NCBI RefSeq assembly: GCF_037478305.1
Contig: NZ_JBBGAZ010000002.1
Location: 124,001-188,000, forward strand
Reading direction: 5' to 3'
Length of the DNA stretch: 64,000 bases
Source: Cognatishimia coralii
GTDB lineage: Bacteria; Pseudomonadota; Alphaproteobacteria; Rhodobacterales; Rhodobacteraceae
The translations under genes were made by a program, and so were the position numbers. Each line of letters opens with the position of its first letter. The stretch's first letter is position 1. Positions 36,781 to 44,556 of this stretch are shown piece by piece. The notes under the pieces are model-generated. The model worked only from the letters and a program-made list of their open reading frames with translations. It was not told where the DNA came from and did no database searches.

Positions 36781-37191
36781 TCACTCCAACAGATCGATCA
36801 GCTGCGAACGCATGGACCGTGCCTGTTCCAGCATCGTGAGGTTGGCTTCATAAGAACGCGAGGCCTCACGCATATTGGCCATCTCGATCAGCGGATTCAC
36901 ATTGGGCAGCTTGACATAGCCATTGGCATCCGCTGCAGGGTGCTGAGGCTCGTAGCGCACGGTGAAGGCTGACATGTCGCGTTCGACTTCAGTGGTCTCA
37001 ACCAAAGAGCTTCCGGATTCGACGTCAACGAGCTCGTTGAAAGCGATGGTTTTGCGCCGATAGGGATCGCCGCCTGCCTCGTTGGCCGTTGAATTGGCGT
37101 TCGCGACGTTTTCAGAAACAACGCGCATCCGCTCGCCCTGGGCACGAAGACCGGTGCTTGCGATACGGGAAATGGTGGTTAACGGATCCAT
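36781..37191 (-). CDS. flgC: Proximal rod protein FlgC
   Basis: A 136-residue rod protein. The N-terminal heptad segment (ISRIASTGLRAQGERMRVVSENVANANST) contains the axial-protein ANANS motif, and the C-terminal segment (NPLIEMANMREASRSYEANLTMLEQARSM) the matching helix. The spacing to flgB is 3 bp and to fliE 6 bp. Confidence 0.95.
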   Translation of the reverse strand: MDPLTTISRIASTGLRAQGERMRVVSENVANANSTANEAGGDPYRRKTIAFNELVDVESGSSLVETTEVERDMSAFTVRYEPQHPAADANGYVKLPNVNPLIEMANMREASRSYEANLTMLEQARSMRSQLIDLLE

Positions 37192-37194
37192 CTA

Positions 37195-37545
37195 TTAGCC
37201 CCCTGCCACAGCGCGCAACATCGAGTGCGCTTTCTTGTAGAGATTAGCTGCGATCTTGTACTGACTTGCCGCGCTGGAAGCCGCAAGGATCTGCTCTTCG
37301 AGAACAACAGAGTTCCCCGTCAAATCTTCGCCCCATGTCACATCGCTTTCCGCTGAAGTCGCGTCAGGTGCAATCTCGGCGCCTTCTGCGCGCGACAAAT
37401 AGCTCTCGAAGCTTTGCGCTTCTTTCGCGCGATATCCGGATGTCTCGGCGTTTGCGATGTTTTCAGAGATCGTTTTTTGGCTGTCTGAGAGCCATTTCAG
37501 ACGCTTAGACGCAAGATCAAAAAGATTAGTAGCCTCTGTATTCAT
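37195..37545 (-). CDS. flgB: Proximal rod protein FlgB
   Basis: A 116-residue rod protein, first gene of the rod/export operon. LFDLASKRLKWLSDSQKTISENIANAETSGYRAKE is the axial signature; the C-terminal ASQYKIAANLYKKAHSMLRAVAGG is the FlgB ending. Its promoter gap (37546-37614) is shared with fliI and carries a GCAAGTAT motif at 37579. Confidence 0.94.
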   Translation of the reverse strand: MNTEATNLFDLASKRLKWLSDSQKTISENIANAETSGYRAKEAQSFESYLSRAEGAEIAPDATSAESDVTWGEDLTGNSVVLEEQILAASSAASQYKIAANLYKKAHSMLRAVAGG

Positions 37546-37578
37546 AGGTAGACTCCGAGAGAGTTATCAATGATTATA

Positions 37579-37593
37579 GCAAGTATAGCATGG
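37579..37593 (+). promoter_or_regulatory. GCAAGTATAG motif in the flgB/fliI promoter
   Basis: GCAAGTATAGCATGG (37579-37593) nearly repeats the minus-strand GCAAGTATAGACATGG of the fliF/fliL gap. Read on the minus strand the region also holds CTTGCTATAATC, whose TATAAT could be the flgB -10 element. Confidence 0.5.
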
Positions 37594-37614
37594 ATTAACA
37601 GAGGGTTTATTCTT

Positions 37615-38994
37615 GTGGCCAAGGTTTTTTCCGACCTCAAGACGCGTGTATCCTCTTTGGAGGCCACAAGAATTGTTGGCCAAGTCCAGTCAATTGTAGG
37701 CATGACCATGACTGCAGCCGGCCTGAAAAGGGCTGCCGGCATCGGTCAACGCTGTGTCGTGAAAGGCGCGCGCGGGCCGGTTATGGCCGAGATTGTTGGC
37801 GCCTCTTCTGACGGATTGAAACTGCTTCCATTCGGGAGCTGGGATGGCGTCGCAGTCGGCGATGACGTTGAGATCGTTCAGCACGATCCCGGCATCAGCC
37901 CTGACGACAGTTGGATCGGAACCGTCGTGGACGGCCTTGGCAAACCGCTCTCTGCAGCGCCTCGGTTCAAGACAGGTAGAGGACGAAGATCCAGTGGACG
38001 GGCAGAGCCGCCCCCCGCTTTTGCACGTCGTCGCGTAGGGCAAAAGCTCTCGACCAAAGTGAAGTGCATGGATGTGTTCACGCCGCTGTGTCAGGGACAG
38101 CGCATGGGTGTCTTTGCGGGATCCGGCGTTGGGAAATCCACTCTTATGGCGATGCTGGCGCGCAATACGAATGCAGATGTCATCGTTATTGGGCTGGTCG
38201 GAGAACGTGGGCGTGAGGTTCAGGAGTTTATCCAAGAAGACCTTGGCCCCGAGGGCATGGCGCGCTCGGTTGTTGTTGTAGCCACTGGCGATGAAGCCCC
38301 CCTGCTTCGGCGGCAAGCAGCCTGGACCGCGACGGCTGTGGCTGAGCACTTTAGGTCGACCGGCCGTCAGGTTCTCTTGTTGCTGGACTCGGTAACCCGC
38401 TTTGCCATGGCGCAACGAGAAATTGGCTTGTCCTCCGGCGAGCCACCGACGACCAAAGGGTATCCACCAACTGTGTTCTCGGAACTGCCGCATCTTTTGG
38501 AGCGCGCTGGCCCCGGTCGCGAGGGGGAAGGCGACATCACTGCGATTTACACGGTTTTGGTTGATGGCGATGACATGAATGAACCAATTGCCGACGCCAT
38601 TCGCGGCATTTTGGACGGTCATATGGTTCTGGATCGCGCCATTGCCGAGCGGGGGCGCTATCCGGCCATCAACATTCAGAAGTCAATTTCTAGGATGCTG
38701 CCCGCCTGCCATTCGGACGAAGAATACGCAATCATGAACGAAGCGCGTCGCGCGCTTGCGCGCTATGCGGATATGGAAGACCTGATCCGCGTCGGGGCTT
38801 ACAAGCCCGGCACCGACCCAGAGGTCGACGCAGCTATGCGCTTTGCCAAAGTAGCTGAAACCTTCCTGTCCCAGCGCAAGAGCGACACGATGATGTCTGA
38901 CCAAAGCTTTGCGGAGCTTTACCGGATGCTTCTTGAAGCAGGTATTGATGTTCCCATCGACGTCGCAGCGGTCGATCAACCCAGTGCCGCATAA
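37615..38994 (+). CDS. fliI: Flagellum-specific ATPase FliI
   Basis: A 459-residue export ATPase. I take GTG at 37615, with GAGGG nine bases before; an ATG at 37570 gives 15 extra residues in AT-rich promoter-like DNA. Walker A is GVFAGSGVGKSTLMAML, Walker B QVLLLLDSVTRFAMAQRE, followed by GEPPTTKGYPPTVFSELPHLLERAGP. The C-terminus RRALARYADMEDLIRVGAYKPGTDPEVD is the standard FliI ending. FliJ, usually next to it, is absent. Confidence 0.95.
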   Translation: MAKVFSDLKTRVSSLEATRIVGQVQSIVGMTMTAAGLKRAAGIGQRCVVKGARGPVMAEIVGASSDGLKLLPFGSWDGVAVGDDVEIVQHDPGISPDDSWIGTVVDGLGKPLSAAPRFKTGRGRRSSGRAEPPPAFARRRVGQKLSTKVKCMDVFTPLCQGQRMGVFAGSGVGKSTLMAMLARNTNADVIVIGLVGERGREVQEFIQEDLGPEGMARSVVVVATGDEAPLLRRQAAWTATAVAEHFRSTGRQVLLLLDSVTRFAMAQREIGLSSGEPPTTKGYPPTVFSELPHLLERAGPGREGEGDITAIYTVLVDGDDMNEPIADAIRGILDGHMVLDRAIAERGRYPAINIQKSISRMLPACHSDEEYAIMNEARRALARYADMEDLIRVGAYKPGTDPEVDAAMRFAKVAETFLSQRKSDTMMSDQSFAELYRMLLEAGIDVPIDVAAVDQPSAA

Positions 38995-39022
38995 AAAAAT
39001 CGGCCGGTGACTAGCCGGCCGA
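38993..39022 (-). terminator. Terminator of flagellin gene 1
   Basis: TCGGCCGG (39000-39007) and CCGGCCGA (39015-39022) form an 8-bp stem. On the minus strand it is followed by seven T residues (38993-38999), a textbook intrinsic terminator for the flagellin at 39076. It overlaps the fliI stop codon. Confidence 0.9.
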
Positions 39023-39075
39023 GTTCTGCAATGGCGTCAAACCGAATGTTCGGCCTTCCCCCCAGAAAACTGTAA

Positions 39076-39918
39076 TTATTGTCTGAACAGCGACATGATG
39101 TTCTGTGGCGCTTGGTTGGCCATAGAGAGCGATTGTGTCGCCAGCTGCTGTTGAACCTGAAGCGCCTGCAAACGGGCCGCCTCGGCTTCCATATTCGCAT
39201 CGACCATCGCGGAAACACCTGAGTCCAGCGTATCGGTGAGCATATCAAGGAATGACATCTGACCTTCGATGGTCTTTTCAGTGACGCCCATCGAGGTCGC
39301 CGCGTCAATCGCATTGGAAAGCTGCGCCTCAGCGGTTGCCAGCGTTGCCTGTAGAGCCGCTTGGCTAGTTGCGCCTGCGGTAACAATATCGATTGCGTCC
39401 AACGCGGTCTGGATTGCACCCAGATCAATGGACTGGAAAGTGATTGTGGTCGCTGTGAAAGAGCCACCTGTGCGGGAAATACCCGAAACAACAGTCACAG
39501 GCGCTGCGGCGCCCGATACGAGGTCCTCTCCGTTGAACGTGGATTGGCTGATCGCGGTACCGATTTGAGTTACCAGCGAGTCCAGTTCCGCTTGAACATC
39601 AGCAAGGTTAACACCGCTGCCCTGCGCAAAGGCCACACGGTCGGTAAACTGCTTTGCGAGGTCTGCTACGGTTTCGGCACCAAGGCGCGCCGTGGAGATC
39701 GAGTTCTTGGTCGCGGTCAAGCCATCATGGATGGCCTCGAACATGCCGCTGTCGCCCTTCATCGTTTCCGAGATGGCGTAGTAGGCAGCGTTGTCCTTGC
39801 CCGACATGATCTGAAGACCACTTGAAACGCGGTTCTGCGTGTCGGTCAGATTCTTGTTGACCATGTTGAGTGTGGACAAAGCCACCATGGCTGAATGGTT
39901 TGTAAGAATAGACGACAT
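39076..39918 (-). CDS. fliC: Flagellin (copy 1)
   Basis: A 280-residue flagellin with the N-terminal D0/D1 domain (SSILTNHSAMVALSTLNMVNKNLTDTQNRVSSGLQIMSGKDNAAYYAI) and the C-terminal D1/D0 domain (MEAEAARLQALQVQQQLATQSLSMANQAPQNIMSLFRQ). The central surface domains are reduced to about 60 residues (GAAAPVTVVSGISRTGGSF...). It differs from copies 2 and 3 mostly in codon choice and conservative changes. Preceded by its own AT-rich promoter with a TTAAAGC element at 39999. Confidence 0.96.
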   Translation of the reverse strand: MSSILTNHSAMVALSTLNMVNKNLTDTQNRVSSGLQIMSGKDNAAYYAISETMKGDSGMFEAIHDGLTATKNSISTARLGAETVADLAKQFTDRVAFAQGSGVNLADVQAELDSLVTQIGTAISQSTFNGEDLVSGAAAPVTVVSGISRTGGSFTATTITFQSIDLGAIQTALDAIDIVTAGATSQAALQATLATAEAQLSNAIDAATSMGVTEKTIEGQMSFLDMLTDTLDSGVSAMVDANMEAEAARLQALQVQQQLATQSLSMANQAPQNIMSLFRQ

Positions 39919-40344
39919 TGCCTGCGCTCCTATCTTTCGGGCGAGGGTCCTTCTGGACCATTACTCTCTTTAATAAGGTCACTATAAAGAATAAAAGATT
40001 AAAGCAAGGTATATGTTCTTGCTGTTTTTGAGAAATTCCAAGAAATTCTTCTTAAAGTTGTTAAATGCACAGATTGTATCCTTGTTTTCCTACTCAATTA
40101 TAAGGATATCCTCTGACGCATCATTCGCTGTAGTTTTGGTGCATTATTTTTGTGCAGTGTGGTTCAAGACTTTTGACGTTCCAACCCCGGTATCGTCGGG
40201 CGTTGTGCTCTACTAAATACTCACCATCACACAACTATGTAGAACCAAGCTGAATCCCCCATACCGCCATGGTTGCATATCTGCGACTTAGAAATCGCTT
40301 CCCCGAACCAGGGCCTAACTTGCTAATATGAGCGCGAAACCGAT
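39919..40344. other. Flagellin 1/nagA intergenic region (426 bp)
   Basis: Strikingly AT-rich from about 39960 to 40180. It holds a CtrA-like element (TTAA at 39999-40002, N7, TATA), GCAAGGTAT (40004) facing GCAAGAAC (minus strand, 40015-40022), an AGAAATTC direct repeat with 10-bp period (about 40030-40048) and ACAAGGAT (minus strand, 40077-40084). A 67-codon open frame at 40013 is not convincing. The 40200-40344 part is normal in composition and must carry the nagA promoter; I see no clear box. Confidence 0.55.
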
Positions 40345-41544
40345 TTGGAGCGTCTTTCTTTGCTGAACCAAGAACAATCAAGAACCTTAGCACTCAAGGG
40401 TGCAGACATTCTTTGGCAGGGCACTCTTCAGAAAGGAAAAGCCCTTCTTATAGAGGAGAGCAAAGTAAAATGCCTTGTCGATGACACTGCAATTCCCGCA
40501 GAAACCACGTCTATCGCATTGGATGGCGGTTTTTTGTCACCGGGTTTTGTTGATCTTCAGGTTAATGGGGGCGGTGGCGTCTTGTTTAACAATGCACCTT
40601 CGGCGGAAACTCTCTCCACAATGTCCCAAGCGCATGCATTGTTGGGGACGACATCTTTCCTTCCGACGTTGATCACCGATAGTCCAGAGACAACATCGCA
40701 AGCGATCGCTGCCATTGAGGACGCAATCGCCGCGCGGATACCGGGCGTACTTGGTTTGCACCTCGAAGGTCCTCATATCGCGCCAAATCGCAGAGGTGCG
40801 CATCGCGAGTCTTTTGTACGGCCAATGAATGATCGAGACATGAAGGTTTTGCTAAGGGCCGCTAGAGCGCTCCCTGTCCTAAAGGTAACGCTTGCCCCTG
40901 AACATGCATCCGAGCATCAAGTACGCGGCCTCACGGATGCAGGTGTTGTCGTGTCGATTGGTCATACGGATGCAGACTACGAAACCTGTCTGCGCTATGC
41001 CAAAGCTGGCGCCAACTGTGTGACCCATTTGTTTAACGCGCAAAGTCAGATGACAGCACGTGCACCTGGGACGGTTGGCGCCGCGTTGGTTTCGGGCGCT
41101 TTTTGCGCCGGCCTCATCGCAGACGGCATTCACGTTGATCCTGCGATGATCAGTTTGGCTCTGCGCGCCAATAAAGGCCCCGGAGAGATATTCCTTGTCA
41201 CTGACGCTATGGCGACGATTGGGTCGGACCTGGAGTCTTTCACCCTCAACGGACGCGAAATCCTAAGATCGGGGGATCGCCTCACCCTTGCCGATGGAAC
41301 CTTAGCTGGAGCGCATTTGGCCTTGGCTGACGCCATCAAACTCTTGGTTTCCACTTGCGGTGAGCCTGCTGAAATCGCGCTGAAGCGAGCAACTCAGTAT
41401 CCGGCGGATGCAATTGGGAAATCAGCATTAGGGCGTTTGTTCGAAAATGGGCCAGCTGACTTTGTGCACTTGTCTTCAGACTTTGCGCTTAGCAGTGTTT
41501 GGCGCAGTGGTAGGCAAGTGCTTAAACAAAAGCTCCAGACATAA
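40345..41544 (+). CDS. nagA: N-acetylglucosamine-6-phosphate deacetylase
   Basis: A 399-residue amidohydrolase that converts GlcNAc-6-phosphate to glucosamine-6-phosphate. Metal and catalytic residues are in place: E141 (LHLEGPHIAPNRRGAH), H207 (SIGHTDADYE), H228 (CVTHLFNA) and D287 (LVTDAMATIG). The start is TTG at 40345 or at 40360; no ATG fits, and the nearest upstream ATG (40328) is out of frame. It stands alone, without other nag genes, between two flagellin genes on the opposite strand. Confidence 0.93.
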   Translation: MERLSLLNQEQSRTLALKGADILWQGTLQKGKALLIEESKVKCLVDDTAIPAETTSIALDGGFLSPGFVDLQVNGGGGVLFNNAPSAETLSTMSQAHALLGTTSFLPTLITDSPETTSQAIAAIEDAIAARIPGVLGLHLEGPHIAPNRRGAHRESFVRPMNDRDMKVLLRAARALPVLKVTLAPEHASEHQVRGLTDAGVVVSIGHTDADYETCLRYAKAGANCVTHLFNAQSQMTARAPGTVGAALVSGAFCAGLIADGIHVDPAMISLALRANKGPGEIFLVTDAMATIGSDLESFTLNGREILRSGDRLTLADGTLAGAHLALADAIKLLVSTCGEPAEIALKRATQYPADAIGKSALGRLFENGPADFVHLSSDFALSSVWRSGRQVLKQKLQT

Positions 41545-41546
41545 GT

Positions 41547-41579
41547 AAACGGCCGCGCATTCGCGCGACCGTTTTTTTC
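41547..41579 (+). terminator. Terminator of nagA
   Basis: AACGG-C-CGCGC (about 41548-41558), loop ATTC, GCGCG-A-CCGTT (41563-41573), then a run of seven T residues. A strong intrinsic terminator three bases after the nagA stop. Confidence 0.88.
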
Positions 41580-41615
41580 ATTCGGTATTCAAAGACCAAA
41601 CGGTCTAAGGGGAAC

Positions 41616-42455
41616 TTACCGGAACAGAGACAGAATGTTCTGTGGAGTCTGGTTCGCCATGGAAAGCGATTGCGTTGCCAGCTGCTGCTGAACCTGAAGT
41701 GCCTGCAGACGCGCCGCCTCGGCTTCCATATCTGCATCGACCATTGAGGACACACCTGAATCGATCGTATCTGTCAGCGAGCTGAGGAAGGTTTGTTGGC
41801 CTTCGACAGTTTTCTCGGAGACACCCAAGGACGTTGCTGCATCGATCGCCGCGGACAGCTGTCCTTCTGCGGTAACCAGAGTCGCTTGAAGCGCGGCTTG
41901 GCTCGTTGCACCCGCGGTTACAACGTCAACTGCATCCAATGCAGTTTGAATTGCACCCAAGTTTACAGAGCTAAAGCTGAGGGTCGTTGCGGAAAATGAA
42001 CCACCGGTACGGGAAACACCCGATACCACAGTCACAGTTGCCGCGGCGCCAGAGACCAGATCTTCACCGTTAAAGGTCGATTGGCTGATGGCAAGGCCGA
42101 TCTGAGAAACCAAGGAATCCAGCTCAGCCTGAACATCGGACAGGTTCACGCCGGAACCTTGTGCGAAAGCGACACGCTCAGTGAACTGCTGAGCAAGGTC
42201 TGCAACAGTTTCCGCGCCCAGGCGTGCAGTAGCAATGGAGTTCTTGGTGGAAGTCAGGCCGTCGTTGATCGACTCAAACATGCCGCTGTCGCCCTTCATG
42301 GTTTCGGAAATCGCAAAGTAGGCTGCGTTATCTTTACCAGAGCTGATCTGAAGACCCGTGGAAACACGGTTCTGGGTTTCGTTAAGCTTCATGTTCACGT
42401 TGTTAAGCGTGGCAAGAGCGACCATTGCAGAGGAATTGGTGAGAATGGATGACAT
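41616..42455 (-). CDS. fliC: Flagellin (copy 2)
   Basis: A 279-residue flagellin, very close to copies 1 and 3 (the block TMKGDSGMFE and RLGAETVADLAQQFTERVAFAQGSGVNL is shared). D0/D1 ends are complete (SSILTNSSAMVALATLNNVNMKLNETQNRVSTG; LQVQQQLATQSLSMANQTPQNILSLFR). Two Asn/Thr-rich turns in the short central part could be exposed. The start ATG follows AGGAGAAC, a strong ribosome site. Promoter element at 42558. Confidence 0.96.
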   Translation of the reverse strand: MSSILTNSSAMVALATLNNVNMKLNETQNRVSTGLQISSGKDNAAYFAISETMKGDSGMFESINDGLTSTKNSIATARLGAETVADLAQQFTERVAFAQGSGVNLSDVQAELDSLVSQIGLAISQSTFNGEDLVSGAAATVTVVSGVSRTGGSFSATTLSFSSVNLGAIQTALDAVDVVTAGATSQAALQATLVTAEGQLSAAIDAATSLGVSEKTVEGQQTFLSSLTDTIDSGVSSMVDADMEAEAARLQALQVQQQLATQSLSMANQTPQNILSLFR

Positions 42456-42557
42456 TTAATGTTCTCCTCTAATTCTCGTTATGTCTCAGTCTTCTGACTG
42501 ATATGGCACGCACGGATTTCTCACCGCACGCGTCTGAAAAGAATAAGGGAGGCATGG

Positions 42558-42572
42558 TTAAAGCCAAGTTTA
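42558..42572. promoter_or_regulatory. CtrA-like element upstream of flagellin 2
   Basis: On the minus strand TAAA-N7-TTAACCAT (TTAA at 42558-42561, TTTA at 42569-42572 on plus). The TTAACCAT half is a perfect CtrA half-site; the other half has one mismatch. It lies 103 bp before the start codon and aligns with elements upstream of flagellins 1 and 3. Confidence 0.5.
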
Positions 42573-42665
42573 GGATTTGCCACCTTTTCAGCGAACCCAT
42601 TGAGAAAATTAAATTTTTGAGAGAATTGGTAACCGCGCGTTAAAACTGTTTAATGTGCGGCTAAA

Positions 42666-42696
42666 GAAAAAAGGAAGCCGAGGATCCCCGGCTTCC
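42666..42696 (-). terminator. Terminator of flagellin gene 3
   Basis: GGAAGCCG (42673-42680) pairs with CGGCTTCC (42689-42696). On the minus strand the stem is followed by six T residues (42667-42672). It ends the transcript of the flagellin at 42709. Confidence 0.9.
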
Positions 42697-42708
42697 CTTC
42701 TATTGCTC

Positions 42709-43548
42709 TTAACGGAAGAGCGACAGCACGGACTGAGGCGAAGAATTTGCCATAGCTAGTGCTTGAGTCGCCAACTGTTGTTGAGTTTGAAGGGCTTGCA
42801 AACGCGCTGCTTCCTCTTCCATCTCTGCATCAACCATCGAGGACACACCTTGATCCAGGGTGTCGGTCAGGGAACCCAGGAAGCTCTGTTGTGCTTCGAT
42901 GGATTTCTCTGTGACACCCAAAGACGTCGCTGCGTCGATTGCGAGGCCCAGTTGCGCCTCTGCAGTCGTCAGCGTTGCCTGAAGTGCAGCCTGGCTCGTC
43001 GCACCTGCGGTTACGACATCTACCGCGTCCAGTGCGGTTTGAATCGCGCCTAAGTTAACGGAGTCAAATGTCATAGTGGTCGCTGCGAAAGAACCACCAG
43101 TCCGGGACACGCCGGAAACGATGGTTTGCGTTGCAGCAGCACCAGACACCAGATCATCACCGTTAAAGGTCGACTGGCTGATAGCTGTACCGATTTGTTC
43201 GACAATAGAATCAAGTTCTGCCTGAACATCTGCCAGATTCACACCAGAGCCCTGTGCGAACGCGACGCGCTCGGTGAACTGCTGTGCGAGATCAGAAACG
43301 GTTTCCGCGCCAAGGCGCGCAGTCGCTACTGAGTTGCGGGTAGATGTCAGGCCCTCGTTGATCGCATCAAACATACCGCTATCACCCTTCATAGTTTCGG
43401 AGATAGCAAAGTAAGCTGCGTTGTCTTTACCGGAGCTGATTGCGAGACCGCTGGATACGCGGCCTTGGGTTTCGTTCAGGTTCTTGTTGACCATAGTCAG
43501 GGTCTGTAGAGCCGTCATTGCAGAGTTATTCGTGAGAATGGACGTCAT
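42709..43548 (-). CDS. fliC: Flagellin (copy 3)
   Basis: A 279-residue flagellin, with the N-terminal D0/D1 TSILTNNSAMTALQTLTMVNKNLNETQGRVSSGLAISSGKDNAAYF and C-terminal LQTQQQLATQALAMANSSPQSVLSLFR. It shares the short central region with copies 1 and 2, and length with copy 2. The start ATG follows GAGGAGAG. It has the best CtrA box of the three (43662-43676). Confidence 0.96.
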   Translation of the reverse strand: MTSILTNNSAMTALQTLTMVNKNLNETQGRVSSGLAISSGKDNAAYFAISETMKGDSGMFDAINEGLTSTRNSVATARLGAETVSDLAQQFTERVAFAQGSGVNLADVQAELDSIVEQIGTAISQSTFNGDDLVSGAAATQTIVSGVSRTGGSFAATTMTFDSVNLGAIQTALDAVDVVTAGATSQAALQATLTTAEAQLGLAIDAATSLGVTEKSIEAQQSFLGSLTDTLDQGVSSMVDAEMEEEAARLQALQTQQQLATQALAMANSSPQSVLSLFR

Positions 43549-43661
43549 TTTACGCTCTCCTCAATTCTCGATTTTTTAGTCCGTCTTCTGACAGAGTATC
43601 AATCGCACATGCCAAACCTACGCCTGGCTGTACAACCATTCGTAGATTAACAGAATTTTGG

Positions 43662-43676
43662 TTAAAGCGGGGTTAA
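43662..43676. promoter_or_regulatory. CtrA-like box upstream of flagellin 3
   Basis: TTAA (43662-43665), seven bases, TTAA (43673-43676), an exact CtrA consensus, 114 bp before the flagellin 3 start codon. On the minus strand it ends in TTTAAC, the full TTAA-N7-TTAAC form. Confidence 0.65.
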
Positions 43677-43738
43677 GGTTTACGTTTTTTTAAACCTTCA
43701 CGGCCCGTAGAGGTAAGACGGTTCCCTGATTTTCTCTG

Positions 43739-44236
43739 CTACAGCTCCTTATCCAAAGCCCTCGATCGGCTGCCATCCGCGCCAATGCGACGACCGGATT
43801 TTCCATAAAGACCGTTCAGGCTGTGCCTGTTCTGGGCCTTCTCGATTTCACGAACGATGGTGCCTGCGGCGACAGACATGCGTGACAAAAGCGCGTTGTT
43901 CTCGGACACTGCCTCTTTGAGTTCTGCAAGCCTGTCCGGAAGGCGTCTGGCCTTGACCGCATCGTCGTTCATAAAGGGTTCAATCAGCGGCATTTTCAGC
44001 TCTAGCCACTTCAGAATGCCGGCCTTCTTATTGTAGAGTTCACTCACGATATTGAGTTGCCCGTCGTTGATACCCGCAATCTCTTGTTTCAACACCGACA
44101 CGGCTTCCGAAATCTTGCTGGCAAAAGCATCGATATTCTGGAGGTCCAATTCGGTAGGTGCGATGGCCATTGTTCCTTGCCCAGATGTGCGATTTTGCTT
44201 GCGACCGGCCACCCGGAATTGGCGCTGAGAAATCAT
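43739..44236 (-). CDS. FlgN-like flagellar chaperone (putative)
   Basis: A 165-residue, mostly helical protein (VLKQEIAGINDGQLNIVSELYNKKAGILKWLELKMPLIEPFMND, then LKEAVSENNALLSRMSVAAGTIVREIEKAQN). The length, helicity and position behind flgI and a rod-binding flgJ fit FlgN, the chaperone of the hook-junction proteins FlgK and FlgL. The C-terminal LNGLYGKSGR matches the FlgN-type ending (YGxxG). It starts by ATGA overlap with flgJ. Family call is moderate because FlgN sequences are divergent. Confidence 0.65.
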   Translation of the reverse strand: MISQRQFRVAGRKQNRTSGQGTMAIAPTELDLQNIDAFASKISEAVSVLKQEIAGINDGQLNIVSELYNKKAGILKWLELKMPLIEPFMNDDAVKARRLPDRLAELKEAVSENNALLSRMSVAAGTIVREIEKAQNRHSLNGLYGKSGRRIGADGSRSRALDKEL

Positions 44237-44556
44237 GAATTGCCTCCGTTTCCGGCGGTTTTGTATGCCGACATCATTTGTTCAACACTGGTCGCCAAAC
44301 CCAGGCCGCCCTGGTCAACGAGGGACTCAGCCATTGCTTGAGACATGAAGGATCGCCACATGTGCATGTCGCGCCCGCCCGTCGCTGCATCGAGGTCAAC
44401 GGTCTTGAGCATTTCGTCGACGAACTGGGACAAAAAAAGCGTCTCAAATTCTTTTGCCTTCGCAATTTCTTGTTCGGAAAGCCGATTTTGGGGCCCGATT
44501 TGATTCGGAATCTGCGCATTTGCGAGCGGTGAATAGAGAATCGGAAGATCGGCCAT
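44233..44556 (-). CDS. flgJ: FlgJ-like rod-binding protein (no muramidase domain)
   Basis: A 107-residue protein consisting only of the rod-binding (FlgJ N-terminal) domain: AKEFETLFLSQFVDEMLKTVDLDAATGGRDMHMWRSFMSQAMAESLVDQGGLGLATSVEQMM. The C-terminal hydrolase domain of enterobacterial FlgJ is missing. A separate SLT transglycosylase at 35352 likely supplies that activity. It overlaps flgI by one base and the FlgN-like gene by four. Confidence 0.85.
   Translation of the reverse strand: MADLPILYSPLANAQIPNQIGPQNRLSEQEIAKAKEFETLFLSQFVDEMLKTVDLDAATGGRDMHMWRSFMSQAMAESLVDQGGLGLATSVEQMMSAYKTAGNGGNS

Noticed and set aside
40013..40216. A 67-codon frame in the flagellin 1/nagA gap
   Set aside because: AT-rich promoter DNA; hydrophobic residues follow from composition. 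No ribosome site.
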